Assembly: GCA_050186335.1 (NCBI GenBank)
Contig: JBFWYO010000104.1
Span: forward strand, 1-13,968
DNA from: JBFWYO01 sp050186335
GTDB taxonomy: Bacteria; Pseudomonadota; Alphaproteobacteria; Bin65
Reading direction: 5' to 3'
DNA length: 13,968 nt
Part shown: positions 7,263 to 13,968 of the stretch, in pieces
Numbering within the stretch: position 1 is the stretch's first letter
Layout: each line of letters opens with the position of its first letter
The notes under the pieces: generated by a model
The model's input: the letters and a program-made list of their open reading frames with translations, nothing else
Databases searched by the model: none
What the model was told of the DNA's origin: nothing
Translations under genes and position numbers: made by a program

Positions 7263-8663
7263 TTAGAACCGGTACAGCATGGCCGCCTGAATGCGGCTGA
7301 GCTTGGAGTTCGGGCCGTTGTAGCGCGACATGATCGCGTACATGTATTCGATGCCGAAATCGACCTGCGGCACCGGGCTCCAGATCAAGTTGACGTGATA
7401 CGAGTTGACCCAGTGCACGACGCCGACGACCGGGGCGGTGGCGCTTGCGGTTGAGATCGGGCGAATGCCGGCCTTGCCGCCATCGGTCGCGTCGGCCACA
7501 TCGTTGAACAGGTAACCGACGTTCAGGTTGACCCTGATCGTGTCGGTGAGCTTGTGCTGGACCCAGGCGTACAGCGTGTAGCCGAACACGGTATCGGCCG
7601 AATAATCGTTGATGCCGCCGTTGATGACCTGCTGGTTGTACTGCACGAAGGCGTTCTGCCCCTTGCCGACCGTCCCGAAAAAGCCGAGCCCGGTGCGCGG
7701 GGTGAAGCGATAGTTGAACGCCATGGCGAACTGGTAGCCCCAGTTCTCCTCGTGCTGGCCCGCGCCGGTGTCGTTCTGGACGTTCCTGAGCAAGCCGCCC
7801 AGCCAGACTCGGCCGTTGGCGAAGTTGTATTCGCCCGAAACCACGAATTCCGGATAGGTGAACACCGGATTGGTCGCCAGACCGGCCGAACATATGGTCG
7901 ACGGCGAATTCGTTGCGCACACGGTGCGGCCCGGCGAGCCGGGATCTTCGATCGACGCCGCCAACGAGAAGCCGCCCGGGAACACGTGGGTATAGCGCAG
8001 TTGCCCGCGCCGGTTGGTATTGGTGCCGACCGGCCCGCCGGCGTCGATGATCTCGCCGAAATACGAGGACGGCAGGAACAGGCTTGTGGTCTGTCCCGCC
8101 AAAACCGGGCCCAACTGACCGTAGGCATGGCGCAGGCGGAAGTCGGAGTTGGCGAAATAGCCGTTATTGACCTGCGAGCTGACGCTGGTCGAACCGCCGA
8201 AGAAATCGGCTTCGAAATAGGTCACCAGTGCGCCCCAGTCGGTCGGCGTATCGGTGCGCACGAACAGGCGCGACGACCGGGCATGGAAGCGGAACTGGCC
8301 TTGCTTGCGCGCGGCGACCGAGTTGTCGACCGCCAAGCTGTCGCTGTCCTGCGAGAATTTGTCGCCGGCCGGCGCGTTCATGTCCCAAATGAAGTCCGCC
8401 TTCACGTACCCGCCGATCGACATCGACGTGTTCGTGCCGGGCAGCTTCCAGCTGCGCGGACGGCTGCCGGCCTCGACCGAGGCGGCGGCGGCGATGCGCT
8501 TCTTGGTTTCGCGCTCGGCTTCGATCTTGGCCACGCGCTCCTTCATCGCCTCGACCTGCTCGCGCATCGCGGCAACGTCGTTTTCGGCCATGGCCGTACC
8601 CGATGCCAATCCGATCGCGGCCACGGATGCCGCCAGAATTCCTCGTTTCAGTGATCGTTTCAT
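7263..8663 (-). CDS. DcaP-like outer-membrane porin, copy 2
   Basis: A 466-residue paralogue of the porin at 3361-4812. Residues 1-26 are a signal peptide with a basic start (MKRSLKR) and a TAMA cleavage end before ENDVAA. A short coiled coil follows (about 27-56), then WKLPGT and GGYVKADFIWD. Long blocks are shared with copy 1, including NNGYFANSDF, HAYG.LGPVLAGQT, RYTHVFPGGF and NLIWSPVPQVDFG, and both end in LYRF. C249 and C258 occupy the same loop as the copy 1 pair. Differences concentrate in loops, for example an insert near residue 100 (APAGDKFSQDSD), which suggests a different substrate or surface exposure. The ATG has a modest GGGGA-type ribosome site, weaker than that of copy 1. It is monocistronic with its own terminator; no promoter could be assigned with confidence. 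Confidence 0.85.
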   Translation of the reverse strand: MKRSLKRGILAASVAAIGLASGTAMAENDVAAMREQVEAMKERVAKIEAERETKKRIAAAASVEAGSRPRSWKLPGTNTSMSIGGYVKADFIWDMNAPAGDKFSQDSDSLAVDNSVAARKQGQFRFHARSSRLFVRTDTPTDWGALVTYFEADFFGGSTSVSSQVNNGYFANSDFRLRHAYGQLGPVLAGQTTSLFLPSSYFGEIIDAGGPVGTNTNRRGQLRYTHVFPGGFSLAASIEDPGSPGRTVCATNSPSTICSAGLATNPVFTYPEFVVSGEYNFANGRVWLGGLLRNVQNDTGAGQHEENWGYQFAMAFNYRFTPRTGLGFFGTVGKGQNAFVQYNQQVINGGINDYSADTVFGYTLYAWVQHKLTDTIRVNLNVGYLFNDVADATDGGKAGIRPISTASATAPVVGVVHWVNSYHVNLIWSPVPQVDFGIEYMYAIMSRYNGPNSKLSRIQAAMLYRF

Positions 8664-9145
8664 CGATTTCCCCAGTTGGTTCGTTACGCCCCATGGCTGT
8701 CGCGCCAGCGCGGTACGGTGTCACTCGAGCCGCCGCGCGCGTCGCGATGCGGTTCGTGTATCGGGCGGTTGTTACAATCTCGCGACTCCTGCGTGATCGT
8801 TTTTTGACTGGCCGCAGGCCGGCCAAGGCGAGAACTTCTCCGGCGGCACGGGACCCGTACGAAGTCCGATCAGCCGGTCCTCGGCACGACGGAATCCCGC
8901 CGAAAACCACCGCTTTGACCCTCGACAGTTATGCGAATGCGACTTATTCGTAATCGCATCATATGGCAAGCGCAACAGTCCCCTTGCGGCGCGGATGCGA
9001 CATTTTGACGACGACGCTCGACTACATCGTCGATCCGGCGAACATGCCCGCTGCGCGAGGACGCGGGACTTGCCCATTGATTTGAGGACAGCGGCGTGAT
9101 TACTCGGGGCGCAAGCAGGTCCAATCGCGCATCGATCCAAGCCCA
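8664..9145. other. 482-bp divergent intergenic region between porin 2 and the epimerase gene
   Basis: No gene is supported: open frames on both strands are rich in Arg, Ser, Pro and Ala, lack motifs and look like chance frames in GC-rich DNA. It should contain the promoters of both flanking genes, but no convincing -35/-10 or sigma-54 match was found. The only local structure seen is the ATGCGA cluster at 8931-8959, listed separately. Confidence 0.65.
8931..8959. promoter_or_regulatory. ATGCGA direct repeat plus inverted copy, possible operator
   Basis: ATGCGAATGCGA (8931-8942) is a tandem pair of the same hexamer, followed 11 bases later by its inverse complement TCGCAT (8954-8959), with an AT-rich spacer. 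It lies in the AT-richest part of the divergent region, about 190 bases before the epimerase start. This could be a regulator site or chance. Confidence 0.2.
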
Positions 9146-10126
9146 ATGACGATTCTATTGACCGGCTGTGCCGGGTTCATCGGCATGCATGTCGCCCAAG
9201 CACTGCTGGCGCGCGGCGAGACGGTCGTCGGCGTCGACAATCTCAACGATTACTATTCGGTTGCGCTCAAGCGCGACCGCTTGGCTCGACTCGCCGCCGA
9301 CAAGCGCTTCGCGTTCCACCAGATCGATGTGGCCGATCGGCCCGCGCTGGAGCGCGTGCTTGCGGCGCACCCGGAGATCGACCGCATCGTCCATCTGGCG
9401 GCGCAGGCGGGCGTGCGCTACTCGCTGACCCATCCCGAGACCTACATTCGCGCCAATATCGAGGGGCAGTTCGCGCTGTTGGAAGCCGCGCGCGCGCGGC
9501 CCGGCCTGCGGCATGTGGTTTATGCCAGCAGTTCGTCGGTGTACGGCGGTAACACGAAATTGCCGTTCTCGGTCGAGGACCGCACGGATCATCCGGTCTC
9601 GCTCTACGCCGCGACCAAGAAATCCTGCGAAGTCATCAGCCACTGCTATGCGGACCTGTTTCGCATTCCGCTGACCGGGTTGCGTTTCTTCACCGTGTAC
9701 GGGCCCTGGGGCCGGCCGGACATGTCGGCCTACCTGTTCACCGACGCGATCCTGAAAGGCGAGCCGATCCACGTCTTCAATCACGGCAGGATGCGTCGCG
9801 ATTTCACGTATATCGACGACATCGTCGCCGGCGTGCTCGGCGCACTCGACCGGCCACCGCCGAAAGACGGCCCGGGCGCGCCGCATCGCTTGTACAATCT
9901 GGGCAATCACCGCAGCGAGGCGTTGATGGATTTCATCGCCACCATCGAACGCGCGATCGGCCGCAAGGCGACGATCAAGTTCGAACCGATGCAGCCGGGC
10001 GACGTGCCCGAAACTTATGCGGATATCGAATCGAGCCAGCGCGACTTGGGATTTCAACCGACCACGTCGATTGCGGTGGGGATTCCGAAGTTCGTGGAAT
10101 GGTTCCGCAAGTATCACGCGGTGTAG
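9146..10126 (+). CDS. UDP-glucuronate 4-epimerase (NAD-dependent, extended SDR)
   Basis: A 326-residue cytoplasmic enzyme close to the usual size of the family (about 330-340). It has the NAD-binding TGCAGFIG at residues 6-13, VGVDNLNDYY at the end of strand 2 with the acidic residue for NAD selectivity, a Ser cluster SSSSVYG at 128-134, and the catalytic pair Y154 and K158 in YAATK. FFTVYGPWGRPDMSAYLF and RRDFTYIDDIV are typical of UDP-glucuronate epimerases rather than UDP-glucose epimerases. It should interconvert UDP-glucuronate and UDP-galacturonate for lipopolysaccharide core, capsule or other surface polymers. The start is fixed by the beta-strand MTILLTG that begins the Rossmann fold; the ribosome site is weak. 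No other sugar-polymer gene is next to it except the GT41 gene two genes upstream. UDP-galacturonate is not the known donor of GT41 enzymes. Confidence 0.88.
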   Translation: MTILLTGCAGFIGMHVAQALLARGETVVGVDNLNDYYSVALKRDRLARLAADKRFAFHQIDVADRPALERVLAAHPEIDRIVHLAAQAGVRYSLTHPETYIRANIEGQFALLEAARARPGLRHVVYASSSSVYGGNTKLPFSVEDRTDHPVSLYAATKKSCEVISHCYADLFRIPLTGLRFFTVYGPWGRPDMSAYLFTDAILKGEPIHVFNHGRMRRDFTYIDDIVAGVLGALDRPPPKDGPGAPHRLYNLGNHRSEALMDFIATIERAIGRKATIKFEPMQPGDVPETYADIESSQRDLGFQPTTSIAVGIPKFVEWFRKYHAV

Positions 10127-10161
10127 CGGCGCGCGGGATTGTGGCCCCGTCCTCGCGTGTG

Positions 10162-10290
10162 GCCCATCCTTCGATACGCGCAAAGGCGCGCTACTCAGGA
10201 TGAGGTTCGGCTTTTTGTCGCCTCCCACCCCACCTCATCCTGAGTAGCGACTCGGAGCGCAGCGAACGAGGCGCGTCTCGAAGGATGGGC
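10162..10290. repeat. Large imperfect palindromic interspersed repeat (BIME/REP-like)
   Basis: Outer arms at 10162-10181 and 10271-10290 are inverse complements with one mismatch. Inner arms GCTACTCAGGATGAGG (10190-10205) and CCTCATCCTGAGTAGC (10233-10248) match perfectly. Together they form a long stem with an unpaired tip of about 27 bases and a larger bulge on the right side. Sequences with CTCATCCTGAG and CGTCTCGAAGGATGG are well known as dispersed intergenic repeats in Rhizobiales and related alphaproteobacteria. It sits between the convergent epimerase and acyl-CoA synthetase genes, so it may also terminate or stabilise both transcripts. No coding potential. Confidence 0.85.
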
Positions 10291-10312
10291 AACAAGCGAG
10301 CTCGCGGTGAAC

Positions 10313-12136
10313 TCATCCCGCCTTGCGGCCGCCATAGAGGTCTTCGAGCGCCGCGGCGTATTCTTTCTTGATAACGTGACGGCGGATTTTCATCGACGGG
10401 GTGAGCATCTCGTTGTCGGTGGTGAAATCGTCGCGCGCGATGACGAAACGCCGCACGCGCTCAACCTGCGACAGTTCCTGGTTGACGCGCTCGACGGCTT
10501 TGGAAATCACGTCGTGAAAGCCGGTGTCCTGGCAGATTGCCGCCAGTTGTGCCGGCTTGCCGTGCTGCGTCGCCCAGCTGCGGATCAAGTCGGGATCCGG
10601 CACGATCACCGCGACCAGGTGCGGACGCTTGTCGCCATAGACCATGGCCTGCGCGATTTCGGGCTGCAGCGTGAGAAACCCCTCGACGCGCTGCGGCGAA
10701 ACGTTGTCGCCGCCGGAATTGACGATGATGTCCTTCTTGCGGTCGGTGATCTGGATGTGACCGTCCTTGTCGATCAAGCCGATATCGCCGGTGCATAGCC
10801 AACCGTCGCGGATCACCTGCTTGGTCGAGTCCGGATCGCCGTAATAGCCCTGCATCATCATTTCGCCGCGCACGCAGATTTCGCCGTCCTCGGCGATCCT
10901 GGCTTCGACGCCGCGCACCGGCGGGCCGACGGTATGCAGTTTGGCGCCGCGGATCGGATTGCAGCTGATCAGCGGCGCGGCCTCGGTCTGGCCATAGCCC
11001 TGAAGCAGCTTCACGTTCAGCGCGGTGAAGAACAGCCCGATGTCGTAGTTGAGCGGCGCGCCGCCCGAGACGAAGAATTTCAAATTGCCGCCGAAGCGGC
11101 CTTGAACTTTCTTGCGCACCAAGCGGTCGCAGATGAAATCCATGATCTTCTGGCCGAACGTCAGCGTCCCCGGCTTTTCATACTTCTGCTTGCCGAGCGC
11201 GAGCGCCTGATCGAACAGTTTCTTCTTGAGGCCCTTGGTATTCGCCATCGCCTTCTGCACGCGCTGGTGCATGACCTCGTACAAGCGCGGCACGGCGGTC
11301 ATGATGGTGGGTTTGCATTCCGCCATATTGGCGACCAGCGTATCGATGCCTTCGGCATAATAGATTTGCGCCGCGATCGAGATCGGCACCCATTGGCCCG
11401 CCATGTGCTCGTAGGCGTGCGAGAGCGGCAGGAAGCACAGGAACGATTCGACGCCATAGCCGATATCGCTCTTCAGCAGGTCGTAGGCGCCCATGCAGTT
11501 GGTGATGATGGCGCCATGCGACAGCATGACTCCGCGCGGCGCCCCGCCGGTGCCCGAGGTGTGAATGATCACCGCCGTATCGGTGCGCGCGGCGCGGCCG
11601 GCCAGGCTTTCGACGTCGTCGGGCAGCGCCGCGCCGTTCTTCAGCAGGTCGTTCCAAAGGTGGATTTCGACGCTGCCGATGCGCTGGCTCACGTCCGGCG
11701 CTTCCATGCAGACGACGAATTTGCAGCTATTCACTTCGTGTACCGCCGGCAGCAGGTTTGCGGCCAGTTTCTTGGTCGAGACGATCGCGGCACGCGCCCG
11801 CACGTTGTTGACGATGTGCTTGTGGTCGAACGGCGTATTGGTGGTGTAGGCCGGCACGGCGATCGCCCCGGCGCACATGATGGCGATCTCGGCGATCAGC
11901 CACTCGGGACGGTTTTCCGAGACCAGCACCACGCGATCGCCCGGCTGAACCCCGAGCGCACGCAGGCCGCGCGACAACTGGCTTACCTGCTCGCGGACCT
12001 TGTTCCACGACATGGGCTGGAACAGACCGCTGCGCTTGTCCCACACGAACGGCTTATCGCCCATGTCGCGCACGCGATCGAAGAACATCACATTCAGGTT
12101 GCGCCACGCTTCGTAGGTGGCCACCGAATGTCCCAT
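10313..12136 (-). CDS. Long-chain acyl-CoA synthetase (AMP-forming, FadD15-like)
   Basis: A 607-residue cytoplasmic or membrane-associated enzyme that activates fatty acids to acyl-CoA through an acyl-adenylate. Motifs in order: phosphate loop TSGTGGAPRG (193-202), GYGQTE (380-385), TGD (449-451) that begins the nucleotide-binding hinge, DRKKD (465-469), and the C-terminal K583 in TPSMKIRR, the adenylation lysine. The phosphate loop is unusual, since the family norm is TSGTTGxPKG and here it has Gly for Thr and Arg for Lys. The chosen start is MGHSVATY because GGGGGAGGA lies five bases upstream; an in-frame ATG 16 codons earlier would add a tail without motifs and is less likely. Divergent from the peptidase gene with about 156 bases between. 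Chain-length preference and physiological role (uptake or beta-oxidation) cannot be read from the sequence. Confidence 0.9.
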   Translation of the reverse strand: MGHSVATYEAWRNLNVMFFDRVRDMGDKPFVWDKRSGLFQPMSWNKVREQVSQLSRGLRALGVQPGDRVVLVSENRPEWLIAEIAIMCAGAIAVPAYTTNTPFDHKHIVNNVRARAAIVSTKKLAANLLPAVHEVNSCKFVVCMEAPDVSQRIGSVEIHLWNDLLKNGAALPDDVESLAGRAARTDTAVIIHTSGTGGAPRGVMLSHGAIITNCMGAYDLLKSDIGYGVESFLCFLPLSHAYEHMAGQWVPISIAAQIYYAEGIDTLVANMAECKPTIMTAVPRLYEVMHQRVQKAMANTKGLKKKLFDQALALGKQKYEKPGTLTFGQKIMDFICDRLVRKKVQGRFGGNLKFFVSGGAPLNYDIGLFFTALNVKLLQGYGQTEAAPLISCNPIRGAKLHTVGPPVRGVEARIAEDGEICVRGEMMMQGYYGDPDSTKQVIRDGWLCTGDIGLIDKDGHIQITDRKKDIIVNSGGDNVSPQRVEGFLTLQPEIAQAMVYGDKRPHLVAVIVPDPDLIRSWATQHGKPAQLAAICQDTGFHDVISKAVERVNQELSQVERVRRFVIARDDFTTDNEMLTPSMKIRRHVIKKEYAAALEDLYGGRKAG

Positions 12137-12141
12137 CGTCG

Positions 12142-12150
12142 TCCTCCCCC
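12142..12150 (-). promoter_or_regulatory. Ribosome binding site of the acyl-CoA synthetase
   Basis: The minus strand reads GGGGGAGGA, five bases before ATG at 12136-12134. This strong Shine-Dalgarno match decides the start in favour of 12136 over the in-frame ATG at 12184. Confidence 0.8.
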
Positions 12151-12292
12151 ACCACGCTTTTGGGCGACCGTTCGGCGCCCCCATTCTTATGCCGCCTATG
12201 ATGCCTTATGTCGGGCGTGTTGCAAGGGCTGCGCGGCGCTTGGCAGGGCCGATTTGTATGCCTATATGCGGGTATCACTCACGGAGCGCTCC

Positions 12293-13968
12293 ATGACACG
12301 CAGCAGTTCGGCCCGCAAGAAACCCAACCCCATCCCACGCAAGGCCGTACCGGCGCGCAAAGCGCCCGTTAAGCCGGCGGGCAAGCTGGGCGCGATCCCG
12401 CAATGGAACCTGGCCGATCTGTATCCGGGCCGCGATTGTCCGGAATTGAAGCGCGACATTGAAAAGGTCGAGGCCGACGCCAGCGGATTTCGCGAGCGCT
12501 ATTTCGACAAGGTGGCGTCGCTCACCGGCGATTCGCTCGGCCAGGCGGTCGCCGAGTACGAGGCGATCGACGAAACGCTCAGCCGCATTCTGAGCTATGC
12601 CTATCTCGAATATGCCGGGTGCGTGACCGACCCGGCGACCGGCAAATTCTTCCAGACCATCCGCGAGCGCGCGACCGACATCTCGTCGAAGTTGATCTTC
12701 TTCACGCTGGAGATCAACCGGCTGGACGACGCTGCGTTGGCGGAGAAAACCAAGGCGCCCAGGCTCGCCCATTACGCCACCTGGCTGCGCGACGTGCGCC
12801 TGTACCGTCCGCATCAATTGTCGGACGAGATGGAACGCCTGCTGCACGACAAATCAGTTGCCGGGCGCGGCGGGTGGAACCGCCTGTTCGACGAAACGAT
12901 CGCGCAGCTGCGTTTCAAGGTCGGCGGCAAGATGCTGACCGAGCCCGAGACCTTGCATCTGCTGTCGCATCCGGTGCGCGCCAAGCGCAAAGAGGCCGGC
13001 AAGGCGGTCGGCCAGGTGTTCGGCGCCAACATCAAGCTGTTCGCGCACATCACCAACACGCTGGCGAAGGACAAGGACATCGAGGACAAGTGGCGCAACT
13101 ATGCGAAGCCGGTTTCGGCGCGCAACCTGTCGAACCAGGTCGAGGACGAAGTCGTCGAGGCGCTGGTCGGCGCGGTCAAAGCCGCGTTTCCGCGCACCGC
13201 GCACCGCTATTACGCGATGAAGGCGAAATGGCTGGGCCTGAAGCAGCTCGCCTATTGGGACCGCAACGCACCGCTCTCGGCCAAGGACGACCGCACGATC
13301 ACCTGGCCGGAAGCGCGCCAGACGGTATTGAGTTCGTATCGCGCGTTCTCGCCGACCATGGCGGACATCGGCCAGCAATTCTTCGACCGCAACTGGATCG
13401 ACGCGCAGGTGCGCCCCGGCAAGGAATCCGGCGCCTTCTCGCATCCCACGGTGCCGAGCGCGCATCCGTACATTCTGATGAACTTCCAGGGCAAGACGCG
13501 CGACGTGATGACCCTGGCCCATGAGCTTGGCCACGGCGTGCATCAGATGCTGGCGCGCGACCAGGGCCATCTGATGGCCGAGACGCCGCTCACGCTGGCC
13601 GAGACCGCATCCGTGTTCGGCGAAATGCTGACGTTCCAGGCCTTGCTGCGCGACACCAAGGATGCCAAGCGGCGCAAGGCCATGCTCGCCGGCAAGGTCG
13701 AGGATATGCTGAACACCGTGGTCCGGCAGATCGCGTTTTTCGAGTTCGAGCGTCTGCTGCACGACGAGCGTAAGCAGGGCGAGGTGCTGCCCGAGCGCAT
13801 CGGCGAGATCTGGCTCCAAATTTCGAGAGAATCGCTCGGCCCGGCGCTGCAGTTCGATCCGGAATATCGGCATTTCTGGGCCTACATTCCGCATTTCGTC
13901 CACTCGCCGTTCTATGTCTACGCATACGCGTTCGGCGACTGCCTGGTGAATTCGCTGTACGCGGTTTA
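12293..13968 (+). CDS. pepF: M3-family oligoendopeptidase F (3' end outside window)
   Basis: The frame is open from ATG 12293 to the right edge, giving 558 codons; the family is usually about 600-620 residues, so only the C-terminus is missing. The zinc site is visible as HELGHGVH (H410, E411, H414), with E437 in AETASVFGE the probable third ligand. FVHSPFYVYAYAFG near the end is a conserved M3B segment that lines the substrate cleft. The enzyme should cut short cytoplasmic peptides, without signal peptide or membrane segment. GGAG (12283-12286) lies six bases before the start. An unusual feature is the first 34 residues, rich in Lys, Arg, Pro and Ala, before the domain starts near IPQWNLADLYPG. 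The gene is divergent from the acyl-CoA synthetase, and no functional link between the two is evident. Confidence 0.9.
   Translation, partial: MTRSSSARKKPNPIPRKAVPARKAPVKPAGKLGAIPQWNLADLYPGRDCPELKRDIEKVEADASGFRERYFDKVASLTGDSLGQAVAEYEAIDETLSRILSYAYLEYAGCVTDPATGKFFQTIRERATDISSKLIFFTLEINRLDDAALAEKTKAPRLAHYATWLRDVRLYRPHQLSDEMERLLHDKSVAGRGGWNRLFDETIAQLRFKVGGKMLTEPETLHLLSHPVRAKRKEAGKAVGQVFGANIKLFAHITNTLAKDKDIEDKWRNYAKPVSARNLSNQVEDEVVEALVGAVKAAFPRTAHRYYAMKAKWLGLKQLAYWDRNAPLSAKDDRTITWPEARQTVLSSYRAFSPTMADIGQQFFDRNWIDAQVRPGKESGAFSHPTVPSAHPYILMNFQGKTRDVMTLAHELGHGVHQMLARDQGHLMAETPLTLAETASVFGEMLTFQALLRDTKDAKRRKAMLAGKVEDMLNTVVRQIAFFEFERLLHDERKQGEVLPERIGEIWLQISRESLGPALQFDPEYRHFWAYIPHFVHSPFYVYAYAFGDCLVNSLYAV

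Noticed and set aside
7554..8654. 366-codon open frame on the plus strand opposite porin 2
   Set aside because: The opposite frame encodes a signal peptide and porin blocks that match a paralogue elsewhere in the window, which shows which strand is coding.
8808..8824. GG-N10-GC spacing on the minus strand before porin 2, as a second sigma-54 promoter
   Set aside because: The spacing fits, but the flanking bases are GC-rich and miss most of the consensus, so chance is the better explanation.
9005..9010. TTGACG as a -35 box for the epimerase
   Set aside because: No acceptable -10 sequence is found 16-18 bases downstream.
8772..9146. 124-codon minus-strand open frame in the porin 2/epimerase spacer
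   Set aside because: Arg/Ser/Cys-rich chance composition, no ribosome site or motif, and it covers the whole expected promoter region.
9155..10228. 357-codon open frame on the minus strand opposite the epimerase
   Set aside because: The plus-strand frame has NAD-binding and catalytic motifs, while the minus frame is Arg/His/Ala-rich with none and also reads through the palindromic repeat.
12854..13903. 349-codon open frame on the minus strand opposite pepF
   Set aside because: It has no motif; the plus-strand frame contains the HELGH zinc site and runs through to the window edge.

Overview
The window is a GC-rich stretch of bacterial chromosome, most likely from an alphaproteobacterium. The base composition, the DUF4159/von Willebrand gene pair, the family of outer-membrane porins and the interspersed palindromic repeat at 10162-10290 all fit that group; the genus cannot be read from the sequence. 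Every gene listed has recognisable family motifs or a close paralogue in the window. No tRNA, rRNA, CRISPR array, transposase or phage gene was seen.

Layout. At 2-3126 (+) is the 3' part of a MoxR/DUF58-type operon: the C-terminal part of a DUF4159 membrane protein, overlapping by 4 bases a membrane protein with a von Willebrand MIDAS and an amidotransferase-like fold. At 3361-4812 (-) is a DcaP-like outer-membrane porin with its own intrinsic terminator and a candidate sigma-54 promoter. At 5359-7152 (+) is a TPR protein with an O-GlcNAc-transferase-like (GT41, SPINDLY) domain. At 7263-8663 (-) is a second porin, clearly a paralogue of the first, again with its own terminator. At 9146-10126 (+) is a UDP-glucuronate 4-epimerase. 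It is followed by a large palindromic repeat that separates it from a convergent long-chain acyl-CoA synthetase (10313-12136, -). At 12293 (+) an M3-family oligoendopeptidase F starts and runs off the right edge.

How the parts relate. The surface-related block 3361-10126 is the most interesting part: two sister porins bracket a nucleotide-sugar-dependent protein glycosyltransferase, and the next gene makes a nucleotide sugar (UDP-galacturonate). The porins share a signal peptide plus coiled-coil N-terminus, the same beta-barrel landmarks, a cysteine pair at the same place in one predicted loop, and a terminal phenylalanine. The GT41 gene may have been inserted between duplicated porins, or the three may form a functional unit; sequence alone cannot decide. 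The acyl-CoA synthetase and the peptidase look like housekeeping genes transcribed divergently from a short shared region.
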